64,000 nt of DNA from Bacillota bacterium. GTDB taxonomy: Bacteria; Bacillota; Bacilli; Paenibacillales; NBRC-103111. The DNA lies in NCBI GenBank assembly GCA_023386955.1, contig JAEWIS010000020.1, forward strand, positions 3,916-67,915, written 5' to 3'. A model generated the notes under the pieces. That model ran no database searches. It was not told where the DNA came from and worked only from the letters and a program-made list of their open reading frames with translations. Both the position numbers and the translations under genes were made by a program. Every line of letters begins with the position of its first letter. Position 1 is the stretch's first letter. Of this stretch, positions 35,287-44,500 are shown piece by piece.

Positions 35287-36132
35287 TTGACACGCAGCTT
35301 TTGGATCAAGAATATTTCGGATGTGATGATTTCGGTAGCCGGAGCGGCTTTGGTGGCTGCCGGCTTCAATTTGTTTCTCATTCCCCACGGCTTGCTCAGC
35401 GGCGGGATTTCGGGCATTGCCATGATCGTCGGTTATGTGACCTCATGGAACATCAGCCTGCTCTACCTTTTGTTTAATTTGCCAGTCATTCTATGGGGCA
35501 TGATGGTTTTGGGGAAACGCTTCATTACCCTAAGTGTCATCAGCGTTGCGGGCACCGTCTGGTTTATGCAGCTGATCCCGGAGCTATCGGTTACTCAGGA
35601 CCCGATTATCGCAGCAATCTTCGGCGGAGTTGTGGTAGCGGCAGGTACGGGAATCTGCTTGCGCATCGGCGGTTCAACCGGGGGCTTCGACATCGTAGGC
35701 TCCATTATCACCATGAAGAGCGATTTCCCTCTGGGGATGCTGCTTTTTGCACTGAATGGCTTTGTTATTATTGCATTGGCCTATGTACAGGGAGAATGGA
35801 CTGCCGCCCTGCGCTCTATGCTTTGCATCTACATAACAGGCAAGGTCGTGGACACGATCCATATCCGCCACGTGAAGGTCACCCTGTTTATTATCACCAA
35901 AAACAAGGACGCCCTTCTGGAGAAAATGCTCCTGCATCCCCGCGGCGTTACACTGATGAAGGTGGAAGGCGCCTTCTCCCATCATGAAAGCGACATGCTG
36001 ATGACGGTCACCACTCGCTATGAACTGGGCGAGCTGCGCAAGCTGATCCGCGAAACCGATCCCCACGCCTTCGTCAATATTGTGGAAACGGTTGGTGTGC
36101 TGGGTCAATTCCGGCGGGGCAAGGACGCCTGA
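35287..36132 (+). CDS. YitT-family membrane protein (DUF161 + DUF2179)
   Basis: The 281-residue protein has about five or six membrane segments with GFNLFLIPHGLLSGGISGIA and RIGGSTGGFDIVGSI, then a cytoplasmic DUF2179 domain from about residue 200 (RGVTLMKVEGAFSH). These are hallmarks of the YitT family, whose role is unknown. I choose the TTG at 35287 because GAGGAGG lies nine bases upstream; the open frame to 35194 covers the promoter. Confidence 0.9.
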   Translation: MTRSFWIKNISDVMISVAGAALVAAGFNLFLIPHGLLSGGISGIAMIVGYVTSWNISLLYLLFNLPVILWGMMVLGKRFITLSVISVAGTVWFMQLIPELSVTQDPIIAAIFGGVVVAAGTGICLRIGGSTGGFDIVGSIITMKSDFPLGMLLFALNGFVIIALAYVQGEWTAALRSMLCIYITGKVVDTIHIRHVKVTLFIITKNKDALLEKMLLHPRGVTLMKVEGAFSHHESDMLMTVTTRYELGELRKLIRETDPHAFVNIVETVGVLGQFRRGKDA

Positions 36133-36299
36133 CAGCTTCCCTATCTTTATAAACGGATGGAAATCCACGAGAAACGGATGTACAATCCCGGCTCTTGTGG
36201 TATAATGGGTTGTAATTTCATATCTGTTCTGGTATTACGAGAGTGATCGTGCACCTTCTATTCCTATCGCAATTACAACGATAAGGGAGGATGATTCAC

Positions 36300-36488
36300 G
36301 TGGAAACCGTCAAATTATCCAGGATCGTAATGAAATTAACGCCCGAGCTCCATACCTTTCTTAAACCGGGTGAACTGGATTCCGACATCGTGCTGATGCA
36401 TGGAATCGACGCGCTTTTGGAAGAAGATGCCATTGAAATTATTCAGTTCAGCATATCCGAGCATCAGAAGAACAACTATCTACAATAG
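36300..36488 (+). CDS. Small hypothetical protein
   Basis: A 62-residue acidic soluble protein, not recognised. It has a GTG start nine bases after GGGAGG (an ATG at 36291 overlaps that site) and a good terminator after it, so it is likely expressed. It has no Cys cluster, signal or membrane helix. It stands alone between the YitT-family gene and the glycoside-hydrolase-like gene. Confidence 0.6.
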   Translation: METVKLSRIVMKLTPELHTFLKPGELDSDIVLMHGIDALLEEDAIEIIQFSISEHQKNNYLQ

Positions 36489-36495
36489 ATTTCAC

Positions 36496-36534
36496 AAAAG
36501 AGCCCCGTGCATTTGGGGGCTTTTGTTATTTTTT
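36496..36534 (+). terminator. Terminator of the small hypothetical gene
   Basis: AAAAGAGCCCC pairs with GGGGGCTTTT and is followed by a T-rich run. Confidence 0.8.
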
Positions 36535-36645
36535 GACAGCAGCAACCGGCAGATTTCCACAAATTCCGTCCATTTGCCCTGTACGGCTTTTGAAGCTGTG
36601 GCTTATAATAAAGCTACAAAGAAAAGAGACAGGGAGAGGTTCATA

Positions 36646-37821
36646 ATGGAATTGCTTATTGCCGCCATGCTGATGCTATGGGGAAATGTGACGGATGGGA
36701 ATCCGGGAGTGACCCTTGACCAAATCGCCCAGATTGCTGAGCTGCCGCCCGCTGCTATTGTGGTCCAGCCGGACGGAACCAAGTCCGTGGACCCGCTGGT
36801 TCCCGCAGGCAAAGCCGATCCGCAGGCGGGAAGCGCCCCCACCGTTAAAGGGGTTTATGCCACTGCTCACAGTGCAGGCGGGGCAAGGCTCGAAACGCTC
36901 TTGAAGCTAATGGATGAAACCGAGCTGAATGCTCTGGTGGTGGATGTGAAGGATGATTTCGGCTACATCACCTACAAAACGGGGAATGCCGAGCTGGAAG
37001 CCATGGAAACTACGAAGAAGATCATCACCGACATGCCTGCCTTGATGAACAAGCTGAATGAGCATAAGGTTTATCCCATTGCCCGGATTGTAGTGTTCAA
37101 GGATACGGTGCTGGCCAAAAAGAAACCGGAGCTGTCCTTCCTGAACCCGGACGGCACTCTGTGGAACAACGGCAAGGCCTCGGCGGACAGCTTCGTAAAT
37201 CCCTACAGCAAAGAAGTATGGGATTACAACATAACCGTCGCCAAGGAAGCGGTGAAGGCGGGCTTTAAGGAAATCCAGTTCGACTATGTCCGTTTCCCCG
37301 AAGGCTTCGAAACCCGTGCGGATAAGCTGCAGTATACCAAGGATGAACGGTCCAGGGTGGATGCGGTCACGTCCTTCGTGAAATATGCCCGTGAGCAGCT
37401 TGCCCCCTTGGGGGTCCGAACCTCCGTGGATATCTTCGGCTACGCGGCATCGGTTCCGGCAGCTGAGGGCATCGGCCAGGATTTCATCAAGATCGCCCAG
37501 AATACCGATGTGCTTAGCCCCATGATATACCCCAGCCACTACAGCACAGGCTGGTTCGGCCAGAAGGTGCCCGATGCGGCACCGTACGCCACCATCAACG
37601 GGGCTTCCGTAGACACCAACAAGAAGCTGGAACCGCTTGAGACGCTGAAGCCCATTATCCGGCCGTGGATTCAGGATTTCACCGCATCCTGGGTGCAAGG
37701 CTACATCAAGTACGGCAAACATGAGGTGGAGGAGCAGATCCGGGCCTTAAAGGACAACGGCGTGGAGGAATTCCTGCTCTGGAATGCAGTTAATACCTAT
37801 ACCGCGGGAGTGGCGTATTAG
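36646..37821 (+). CDS. Putative glycoside hydrolase (DUF4015/GHL family)
   Basis: The 391-residue protein starts with a short hydrophobic segment, then a TIM-barrel-like domain. Typical blocks are NALVVDVKDDFGYITY, EIQFDYVRFPEG, and SVDIFGYAAS...VLSPMIYPSHY, as in DUF4015 proteins related to alpha-amylase-type barrels. The substrate is unknown. The ATG at 36646 follows GGGAGAGG; the longer frame from 36400 overlaps the previous gene. It is probably secreted or membrane-tethered. Confidence 0.85.
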   Translation: MELLIAAMLMLWGNVTDGNPGVTLDQIAQIAELPPAAIVVQPDGTKSVDPLVPAGKADPQAGSAPTVKGVYATAHSAGGARLETLLKLMDETELNALVVDVKDDFGYITYKTGNAELEAMETTKKIITDMPALMNKLNEHKVYPIARIVVFKDTVLAKKKPELSFLNPDGTLWNNGKASADSFVNPYSKEVWDYNITVAKEAVKAGFKEIQFDYVRFPEGFETRADKLQYTKDERSRVDAVTSFVKYAREQLAPLGVRTSVDIFGYAASVPAAEGIGQDFIKIAQNTDVLSPMIYPSHYSTGWFGQKVPDAAPYATINGASVDTNKKLEPLETLKPIIRPWIQDFTASWVQGYIKYGKHEVEEQIRALKDNGVEEFLLWNAVNTYTAGVAY

Positions 37822-37842
37822 CATAACCGCTGCACCGCAAAG

Positions 37843-37879
37843 AAAAAGCCCGGGAAGATTTCGCATCCCTGGGCTTTTT
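37843..37879. terminator. Bidirectional terminator
   Basis: AAAAAGCCCGGG and CCCTGGGCTTTTT form a stem between the convergent glycoside-hydrolase-like and FMN reductase genes. Confidence 0.85.
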
Positions 37880-37895
37880 GGCGCACGTGCACCGT

Positions 37896-38432
37896 TCACT
37901 TTCGCAGCTGTTCAGCCAGCTTCAAAAAATAATCCGTCGCCTGGCTGATTCTCGCCCGGACCCGCGGCTCCGTAAAATCCCCGGCCGGGTCTGTTTCCCG
38001 TTCTGAGCTGCCAATGGAGATCCATTCCGGCGAGTTGATGCCGTGCAGGTTCCGTACAATCGCCTGCAGCTGGTTTAAGGCGCCGAAGGCCGCCACTCCA
38101 CCGGAGCAGGCTGCGGACAGGACAGGTTTGCCGTCAACATGCTCATGAACCAAATAATCCAGAGCATTCTTCAGCACGCCCGAGATGGTGCCGTGATACT
38201 CCGGGCTGACCAGCACGATGCCGCGGGCCAAGTATGCGCCATCCACCAGTTCCTCCACCGCCTGATTCCCGCTGTAATCTTCATCAGGATCAAACATGGG
38301 CAGCGGCTTGGCATGCAAGTCGAACAGGGACACCTCATGCCCCTTTTCTGTGATCCGCCCGGCAATCGCCTTGGCAAGCATTCTGCTGGAGCCGGTCTTG
38401 CGGTTGCTGCCGGCCAACACAAGGATCTTCAT
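37896..38432 (-). CDS. NADPH-dependent FMN reductase
   Basis: The 178-residue flavodoxin-like enzyme has the FMN phosphate loop GSNRKTGSSRMLA and the SPEYHGTISGVLKNALDYL block of the NADPH:FMN/azobenzene reductase family. It reduces flavins, azo dyes or quinones in the cytosol. A strong GGAGGAGGAG site precedes the ATG. It lies 33 bp after the DUF3906 gene. Confidence 0.93.
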   Translation of the reverse strand: MKILVLAGSNRKTGSSRMLAKAIAGRITEKGHEVSLFDLHAKPLPMFDPDEDYSGNQAVEELVDGAYLARGIVLVSPEYHGTISGVLKNALDYLVHEHVDGKPVLSAACSGGVAAFGALNQLQAIVRNLHGINSPEWISIGSSERETDPAGDFTEPRVRARISQATDYFLKLAEQLRK

Positions 38433-38465
38433 GGCCTCTCTCCTCCTCCCGTGAAGGCGGGCAAT

Positions 38466-38675
38466 CTAGAATTCCCCGGTCTCAATCACATAGCCGCTGC
38501 CCTTTTCCACCCGTTTTTTCTCCACAATGACGGTTTCCAGAACCTCCGGTTTTTTGATAAAATGCCGGACCAGATGGCCCTCCGCATAACCGAAGGCCGC
38601 CTCATCGGAGTCCGCCAGGACAATCAGGCATACATTCATTCCGGTTAATTTGATTTCCAGCTTATACAGAAACAT
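38466..38675 (-). CDS. DUF3906 small protein
   Basis: The 69-residue protein (MFLYKLEIKLTGMNVCLIVL, then ADSDEAAFGYAEGHL) matches my memory of the DUF3906 family of Bacillales. It has no signal or membrane helix and no known function. It is probably co-transcribed with the FMN reductase. Confidence 0.7.
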   Translation of the reverse strand: MFLYKLEIKLTGMNVCLIVLADSDEAAFGYAEGHLVRHFIKKPEVLETVIVEKKRVEKGSGYVIETGEF

Positions 38676-38803
38676 CGGTCATTTCCCGCCTTTCGGGGTA
38701 AAGATTCAGATAGCATTAGCATCTCGGATGCTTTATCCGGGTAAACTTGAGTTTTATCTTACCAGAAATCGCGTTATGATGAAAAGAAAAGGGGGAATTC
38801 GCT

Positions 38804-39769
38804 TTGAAAATTATCGTTTATGCGCCAAAGAATGCGGACACCCTGCTGGCACTCCTGGAAGAAGGCCTTCCCGAGGGGCTCACCCTTGTCCACTGCCGAA
38901 GCCGGGAGGACGTTTCAGCCCTGGCTGCGGATGCCGTAGGTTTTATTGCCGCGGGCGGCGGAATGCCCGATTCCGCTATGCTGGAGGAGCTGCCACGGCT
39001 GGCCTGGGTACAAATTCTATCCGCCGGAGCGGATAAGCTGCCCCTGGAGGAGCTGCACCGGCGGGGAATCCGCTTGACCAACGCCAAGGGTGTCCACCAG
39101 ATTCAGATGAGTGAGTTTGCCCTGCTGCAGATGCTCCAATGGGCCAGACGGGCGGATCTGCATTTCTCCAACCAGCTGGACAAAAGATGGGGCCGGCGGG
39201 TCCCCTCGGGAGAGCTCCACGGCCAAACCGTCGGTATTCTGGGTACCGGCAGCATCGGCCAGGCCATTGCCGCCAAGGCCCAGGCCTTCGGCATGCGTAC
39301 CCTGGGATATAATACCAGCGGCCGTCCCGAGCTTCATTTTGACGGGGTGTTTCATGGAGCGGACGGGCTGTTAACTGTACTTGGGGAAAGCGACTATGTG
39401 GTAGTAATTGTCCCCTCCACCCCGGATACCCAGGGTCTGATCGGACAAGAGCAGCTGCACGCCATGAAACCCTCCGCATGCCTGATTAATCTGGCCAGAG
39501 GGACAGTGGTCTCCGAGCCGGAGCTGATTGCCGCTCTCCAGAACGGCATCATTGCCGGAGCGGCCCTGGATGTGTTCGAGGAGGAGCCGCTTCCTCCGGA
39601 ATCTCCCTTATGGGAGCTGCCCAATGTGTTGATCACGCCCCATGTGGCCGGAGCCAGCCCCCATTATAACGAACGGGCAGCCGGAATTGTCCGGGAGAAT
39701 CTGCGGAGGCTGGCGGAGGACCCGGATGGGCCTCTTCACAATGAGGTGGATTTGAGCCAGGGGTATTAA
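38804..39769 (+). CDS. D-2-hydroxyacid dehydrogenase
   Basis: The 321-residue protein has the NAD-binding GTGSIGQAIAAKA motif and the catalytic Arg (NLARGTVV), Glu (DVFEEEPLP) and His (TPHVAG). Family members reduce 2-keto acids to D-hydroxy acids or the reverse. The start is TTG, eight bases after GGGGG. The substrate cannot be decided; its closest kin are often annotated as phosphoglycerate-dehydrogenase-like. Confidence 0.92.
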   Translation: MKIIVYAPKNADTLLALLEEGLPEGLTLVHCRSREDVSALAADAVGFIAAGGGMPDSAMLEELPRLAWVQILSAGADKLPLEELHRRGIRLTNAKGVHQIQMSEFALLQMLQWARRADLHFSNQLDKRWGRRVPSGELHGQTVGILGTGSIGQAIAAKAQAFGMRTLGYNTSGRPELHFDGVFHGADGLLTVLGESDYVVVIVPSTPDTQGLIGQEQLHAMKPSACLINLARGTVVSEPELIAALQNGIIAGAALDVFEEEPLPPESPLWELPNVLITPHVAGASPHYNERAAGIVRENLRRLAEDPDGPLHNEVDLSQGY

Positions 39770-40188
39770 TCAGCCTTTAGTCCGAGGTACGGCCGGGCGG
39801 GCTGAGCTGGTTGAGCTGGCTAGGCCGCTGCGTAACGGGACTCAACGACTCTTAAAGGCTATAAATCGGCCGTTTAGAATTCTAACGGAACTGGCGGAGC
39901 CTTAGCGGGATGGTGGGCAGCGATAAAGCCGCTTTTTCCCCTGTAAGTGTCTCTCCGTTCCGTTACGCCGGAAAAAACGCTTAAATTTGCCTCTAAGCGT
40001 CTCGTAGTTCCGTTAGAGCCTGTAACAGTTAATCTTGCCACCGTTGCATAGCGTAAGTAAAACCCCCTGCCGACGCAATAAATCCGGAACGCCGCCCAGC
40101 CCGGGTCGGCGTTTTTGGGCATGAAAAAAACCCCGATCATCCGGAGCATTCGCGCCGTCTTAACCAGGGATTGTTGATGTTGATCCGA
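39770..40188. repeat. Repeat-rich intergenic region
   Basis: The 419-bp gap has four copies of a bipartite repeat (TAACGGAACT, 4-7 bases, GACNCTTAG): direct at 39832 and 39881, inverted at 39943-39964 and 39991-40018. The last part holds two terminator-like hairpins, ACGCC/GGCGTTTTT near 40089-40117 for the plus strand and a GC stem before a T-run near 40126-40150 for pfkA. I see no gene; the minus-strand ORF 39874-40149 is made of these repeats. Confidence 0.6.
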
Positions 40189-41157
40189 TTATTGGGAAAG
40201 ACGCAAGGCCAGCTCGTACATGTCCATGTTGAATTCCTTCTTGGTGGTAATGACCTTGTGGATGTCTGTTGCCACCAGTTGGCCGTTAATCACGCCGCAG
40301 CCCTTGCCGGAGTCGCCTGCAATCAGCTGGCGTACGGCGAAGTCGCCCAATTGGCTGGCGAGAATCCGGTCCTTGTGGGTCGGTGTGCCGCCCCGCTGAA
40401 TATGGCCCAGCACGGTAAGGCGGGCATCGATGTTCACACGGGAGGTAATGGACTTGGCAATCTCCTCGCCGCTGCCTACTCCCTCCGCCACAACCACGAT
40501 GGAGTGACGTTTGCCGTTAACGAAGTTTTCCTTCATTCGGTCAGCAACATCTTCCACGTTGAAGGGAACTTCCGGGATCAGGATACTTTCCGCACCACTG
40601 GCAAGACCTGCATGAAGGGCAATGTCACCACAATGGCGGCCCATCACCTCAACGATGGAGGCCCGCTCGTGGGAGGACATGGTATCCCGCAGCTTGTTGA
40701 TGGCGTCCACGACAATGCCCACGGCGGTATCGAAGCCGATGGTATAGTCGGTGTAGGAAATATCATTGTCAATGGTGCCGGGCAGGCCCATTGTCTTGAT
40801 GCCCAGTTGAGCCAGCTTGTCTGCACCTTGATAGGAGCCGTCGCCGCCGATCACAACCAGGCCATCAATGTCCCGCTTGCGCAGATTGTCCGCGGCGGTC
40901 TTCTGACCCTCCAGCGTCATCATTTCCTTGCAGCGGGCAGTCTGGAGAATGGTGCCGCCCCGCTGGATAATGTCACCCACGCTGCGCAGGTCCATTTTGC
41001 GGATATCATCATGAATAAGTCCATAATAGCCACGCTGCACCGCGTACACGTCCAGCCCATAATAAATAGCGCTGCGCACAACCGCGCGGACCGCTGCATT
41101 CATCCCTTGGGAGTCGCCTCCGCTGGTAAGCACTGCAATTGATTTGACTTCACTCAT
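40189..41157 (-). CDS. pfkA: ATP-dependent 6-phosphofructokinase
   Basis: The 322-residue enzyme has the PfkA motifs TSGGDSQGMNAAVRA, IGGDGSYQGA, GLPGTIDNDI (catalytic Asp) and VEVMGRHCGD. It commits fructose-6-phosphate to glycolysis. AAGGAGG lies before the ATG at 41157; the frame extends to 41205 without a site. It begins 20 bp after the ytpB stop and may share its transcript. The usual pyk neighbour is absent. Confidence 0.95.
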   Translation of the reverse strand: MSEVKSIAVLTSGGDSQGMNAAVRAVVRSAIYYGLDVYAVQRGYYGLIHDDIRKMDLRSVGDIIQRGGTILQTARCKEMMTLEGQKTAADNLRKRDIDGLVVIGGDGSYQGADKLAQLGIKTMGLPGTIDNDISYTDYTIGFDTAVGIVVDAINKLRDTMSSHERASIVEVMGRHCGDIALHAGLASGAESILIPEVPFNVEDVADRMKENFVNGKRHSIVVVAEGVGSGEEIAKSITSRVNIDARLTVLGHIQRGGTPTHKDRILASQLGDFAVRQLIAGDSGKGCGVINGQLVATDIHKVITTKKEFNMDMYELALRLSQ

Positions 41158-41177
41158 AAGTAGTAGCCTCCTTAAGA

Positions 41178-42281
41178 TTAATTCAATGAAGAGAACCGAA
41201 TCCAAACACTGTTCACCCAGAAAAACAGGCGTGTCATCGGGCTGTTCCGCATGAGCCGGCGTTTGATTTTGACCACATCGGCCTGGGTCTTGACCTTGGG
41301 ATCGGACAGATACAGGGCGATGAGGCCCTCAATGACCAGACGGTGAAATTTAGGGGCGGCCAGGCCGTCCGCTTTGGTCCGGGCAGAGTCCACAACCATG
41401 GACATTCTGTCCAGCGCTTCCCCCTGGCTGTAGTAATTGCAGAAATTCAAGTCGCCCCCCTGCCGGTCCTCCTCCTGGTCGATGAGGTAGTCCAGCAGAA
41501 TATGCAAACCGCATATGTATGGAAAATAAGCTTCCCGGACGGCGGTTACCTCCGCATGCTCCAGGCTGGGATCGGAAGCGGCCAGAAACAGCATAAACAT
41601 ACCCAGAGTGGACCCGGTGGCGGCGGCAAACTCATTCCACCGCAGAGCCGGATACCGCTCCCGGTGCAGCTCCCACCAGCGGAGCAGCTCCCCTTCCCGG
41701 AGGTCCTTGCGGATATGCTTGTATACCTGGAGATCGCAATAATACGAAACCAGTTCCCGGACCTGAGCCTCCACCAGTGCATAGGAGGGCAGCATCAGGA
41801 TGCAGCTTTGGCAGGTGCGCACCAGCTTCTCCAGATAACCTCCGTCTTCCTTTTCCTGGCGGAAAGCGTAGTAATCGTTTACAGGCGAGGCAGGGTCAAC
41901 AGCATCCAGCATGGCTTGATGAAGCATCCGGAAATCCTGGGGGTCCAGGGAGGTGCTGCGGTCGCACAGGTTATCGAGATAGTCGCTGATGGTCTGAAGC
42001 GCCACGACCAGCGGAATAAGCACATGCCGGGCATTCACATGGGCCGCCGCATAGATGGAGCCGCCGATGCAGTGAAACTCCTTGTCCCGCATGCTGGCCA
42101 GCGCCTGCTTCCGCAGCTCCGGATCCGGCATACGCTCCGCCTGCTCCCGCCACTGCGCCAGCTGTCCTTTAACCTCGGGCAGCACATAGCGGTATACCCG
42201 CCGCATCATGGCGAAGGGGCCCTCCGGATATTCAAATGTATTATCGGTTAAATGGCTCAATGGTCTGTCCCCCACAGGCAT
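41178..42281 (-). CDS. ytpB: YtpB-type tetraprenyl-beta-curcumene synthase (DUF2600)
   Basis: The 367-residue protein has QTISDYLDNLCDRSTSLDP and GLHILLDYLIDQEEDRQGGD, which match what I remember of Bacillus subtilis YtpB almost word for word. YtpB cyclises heptaprenyl diphosphate (C35) to tetraprenyl-beta-curcumene. The two Asp-rich motifs are complete. The start may be the ATG at 42209, which has GGAGGG ten bases upstream and better matches YtpB length. In the longer form it overlaps the previous gene by 41 bases. Confidence 0.92.
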   Translation of the reverse strand: MPVGDRPLSHLTDNTFEYPEGPFAMMRRVYRYVLPEVKGQLAQWREQAERMPDPELRKQALASMRDKEFHCIGGSIYAAAHVNARHVLIPLVVALQTISDYLDNLCDRSTSLDPQDFRMLHQAMLDAVDPASPVNDYYAFRQEKEDGGYLEKLVRTCQSCILMLPSYALVEAQVRELVSYYCDLQVYKHIRKDLREGELLRWWELHRERYPALRWNEFAAATGSTLGMFMLFLAASDPSLEHAEVTAVREAYFPYICGLHILLDYLIDQEEDRQGGDLNFCNYYSQGEALDRMSMVVDSARTKADGLAAPKFHRLVIEGLIALYLSDPKVKTQADVVKIKRRLMRNSPMTRLFFWVNSVWIRFSSLN

Positions 42282-42858
42282 TGCGGTAGGAATACTCCAG
42301 CAGCGTGATGATCTCCTGCTTCTGCAGTGCCGTAAGAATTTTCTCGAGTTTGGTTTCGTAGCCGGTGGTAACCGTACCCTGGACTAAATCCACGAACAGG
42401 ATCGGATCCCAGGTGCGTTGGACGTACAGCTGATGCAATCCTACCCGCAGCTCATGGCTTGTGGCATATTCCCAATCGCCGTCATAGACGATATCCTCCT
42501 TGATAAACTGGAGGCGGCTGAAGATGGGATGTTTACCCGCCTTCTCGAACCAATATTTCGAATTGTCATAATCGCCCTCCATACGGTGCATCAAACCATG
42601 CCAATAGCATCCGGTGGTATTCAGGATATCCTGGCTGAGCACGTGGGAACGGTGCAAACTTTCATTCCACAGGTGAAGTCCGGCTTTGACTGCCATTCCA
42701 TAGGCGAGGTCGAATTGGGAGCGGTCCTCTGCGAGACTGGATGTCACCAGATCCATGATCTCCTGATCCAGCTCCTCGTTCCAAACACCCGTTGGGAACA
42801 ATCCCGGATCGTGGTCGCGCAAACGTTCCACCAATACGGTGAACGCCGGTCCCCTCAT
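42241..42858 (-). CDS. Conserved-looking protein of unknown function
   Basis: The 205-residue soluble protein is not assigned. It contains CYWHGLMHRMEGDYDNSKYWF and KAGKHPIF, a His/Trp/Asp-rich block I have seen in unannotated proteins of other phyla. The His and Asp residues could bind a metal or act in catalysis. The ATG at 42858 has GGAGG eight bases upstream. It overlaps or abuts ytpB and leads that operon, so it may act in the same pathway. Confidence 0.75.
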   Translation of the reverse strand: MRGPAFTVLVERLRDHDPGLFPTGVWNEELDQEIMDLVTSSLAEDRSQFDLAYGMAVKAGLHLWNESLHRSHVLSQDILNTTGCYWHGLMHRMEGDYDNSKYWFEKAGKHPIFSRLQFIKEDIVYDGDWEYATSHELRVGLHQLYVQRTWDPILFVDLVQGTVTTGYETKLEKILTALQKQEIITLLEYSYRNACGGQTIEPFNR

Positions 42859-43031
42859 TATTCCTTCCTCCATTTCCAATGCCAATTTCGATTATACCGT
42901 AAAGCCGGGCTTTCCCAAAGAACAAATCCCGAACTTTATGTGGCTCTCGTGAAATTTTTCGCAAACTCGACTTGTCATCATCATTGCTTGCATTATATTT
43001 TATCTCCTACCCACAGTCAATCGTGTTATAC

Positions 43032-43062
43032 TAGGGTAATGTTTGCAAACACCGGGGGTAAG
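43032..43062 (+). repeat. Possible remnant of a MITE end
   Basis: TAGGGTAATGTTTGCAAAC followed by ACCGGGGGTAAGC resembles the first 30 bases of MITE copy B read in reverse. The rest of the element is missing. It overlaps a TATACT -10 element of the next gene, so it may be coincidence. Confidence 0.3.
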
Positions 43063-43116
43063 CAAATCGCACCGGAGTTTCAATCCGACCATCATGTGAG
43101 ACAGGAGTATGTATTC

Positions 43117-44475
43117 ATGCATTCACAAGGAACCGGACAGCTCCCGCCTGAAAAATCGGGAGTCCGCCTCTCCCAAATGTTCGCTTTTTTTATTCCCTTA
43201 AGTCTATCGGCAAGCCTCGTCACCATCTCCCACGTTATTATCAACGGAACGTTGACCAGGGCCCCCAACCCGGAGGAGATCATCGCAAGCTACGCGGTGG
43301 CTATGAGTCTCCTGGGGATTACCGAGAAACCAGCTATTCTTCTGCGCCAAACCTGCTCCGCCCTTGTGCGCGACCGGATCTCCTTCCGGGCCGTGGCACG
43401 AGTGGCTTTCTATTTATTGGCGGCTATCTTCACCTTCGGCGTCCTTGTATCCTATACCGCTCTGGGTGACCTGATCTTCGGCACCCTGTTCGGGGCGAAG
43501 GGCGAAGAAGTGGAGCCGATTATGCATGTGTACCGGGTCGTGATGTTCGTCAGCATCTTCTCCGGCATCCGCTGTTTGTTCCACGGCATCATCATCTTTA
43601 ATAAACGCACCTTCTGGCTGACCATCGGGATGGTGATCCGTCTGCTGGGCATGTACGCCTTATCCCAATATTACATTGCCAGAGGTGTGGACAGCAGCCA
43701 GGTGGGAGCAGTCATTTTCCTGACCGGTATGATTATTGAAGCGGCTGTGGCTTTTTTCGAAGGCTCCCGTTTGTACCGGCGGACCCTCCCTGAGAAGGTG
43801 GAGAATCATCCTTACGAACGCCCCAGCCAGATCTTTTCCTTTTACCGCCCGCTGCTTTATTCTTCGTTAATCGCGGTTATCATCAGCCCTGCTATCAATA
43901 TCGCTCTGGGCAAAACCCCGGATGCGGCGCGCTCCATTGCAGCCTTTGCGCTGGCGGGGAGCGTCTGCCAGCTGGTGCTGAGCATGTTCTCCTATTTGCA
44001 TCAGATCGTGCTCAACTTTTACCGCACCGATCCGCAGCAGGTGAAACGCTTCACTCTGCTGCTGGCTTTTATGCCCGGCCTTTTACTGGCGCTCCTGAGC
44101 TTTACCCCTGCCGGCGCCTGGGTGATGACCCATCCCTTGGGGGCCAAGGAGCTGCTGCTGGAGGAGAGCCTCCGGGCGCTGCGCATCTTTGTGATTATGA
44201 CCGTTGCTTTTACCTGGCTGGACGTGGCCAACGGCCTTCTGATGTTGAAGGGACAGACGAAGATTATGGTCTGGTCCCAAGCCGCCAATGTGTCCGTTGT
44301 GCTGCTTACTCTGGTGATCTGTCTGACAGCCGCCCCGGGCCTGAACAGCCGGGTTGGGGCGTTGGCCCAATCTCTGGGAGTAGCCGCCGAGCTTATCTTT
44401 GTGCTGTGGGCGCTGCGCTCCGCCCTCCGGGGAGAAAAGTCCGCAGCACCGCCCGGGAAAGCCCTGCCGGGTTGA
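43117..44475 (+). CDS. MATE/MOP-superfamily flippase-like membrane protein
   Basis: The 452-residue protein has about twelve membrane segments and blocks such as FFIPLSLSASLVTISHVIIN and SYAVAMSLLGITEKP, in the style of MOP-superfamily (MATE or lipid-linked sugar) exporters. The ATG at 43117 has AGGAG ten bases upstream; the frame runs back to 42418 over the divergent gene. It precedes an MFS gene by 25 bp. Substrate unknown. Confidence 0.75.
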   Translation: MHSQGTGQLPPEKSGVRLSQMFAFFIPLSLSASLVTISHVIINGTLTRAPNPEEIIASYAVAMSLLGITEKPAILLRQTCSALVRDRISFRAVARVAFYLLAAIFTFGVLVSYTALGDLIFGTLFGAKGEEVEPIMHVYRVVMFVSIFSGIRCLFHGIIIFNKRTFWLTIGMVIRLLGMYALSQYYIARGVDSSQVGAVIFLTGMIIEAAVAFFEGSRLYRRTLPEKVENHPYERPSQIFSFYRPLLYSSLIAVIISPAINIALGKTPDAARSIAAFALAGSVCQLVLSMFSYLHQIVLNFYRTDPQQVKRFTLLLAFMPGLLLALLSFTPAGAWVMTHPLGAKELLLEESLRALRIFVIMTVAFTWLDVANGLLMLKGQTKIMVWSQAANVSVVLLTLVICLTAAPGLNSRVGALAQSLGVAAELIFVLWALRSALRGEKSAAPPGKALPG

Positions 44476-44500
44476 ATACCGAACGAAAGAAGGACAGATC

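Noticed and set aside
39874..40149. 91-residue minus-strand ORF
   Set aside because: It is built from dispersed repeats and terminator hairpins and has no ribosome site.
42418..43116. Upstream part of the frame of the MATE-like protein
   Set aside because: It runs antisense to the divergent unknown gene, and the ATG at 43117 has a good ribosome site and begins the hydrophobic protein.
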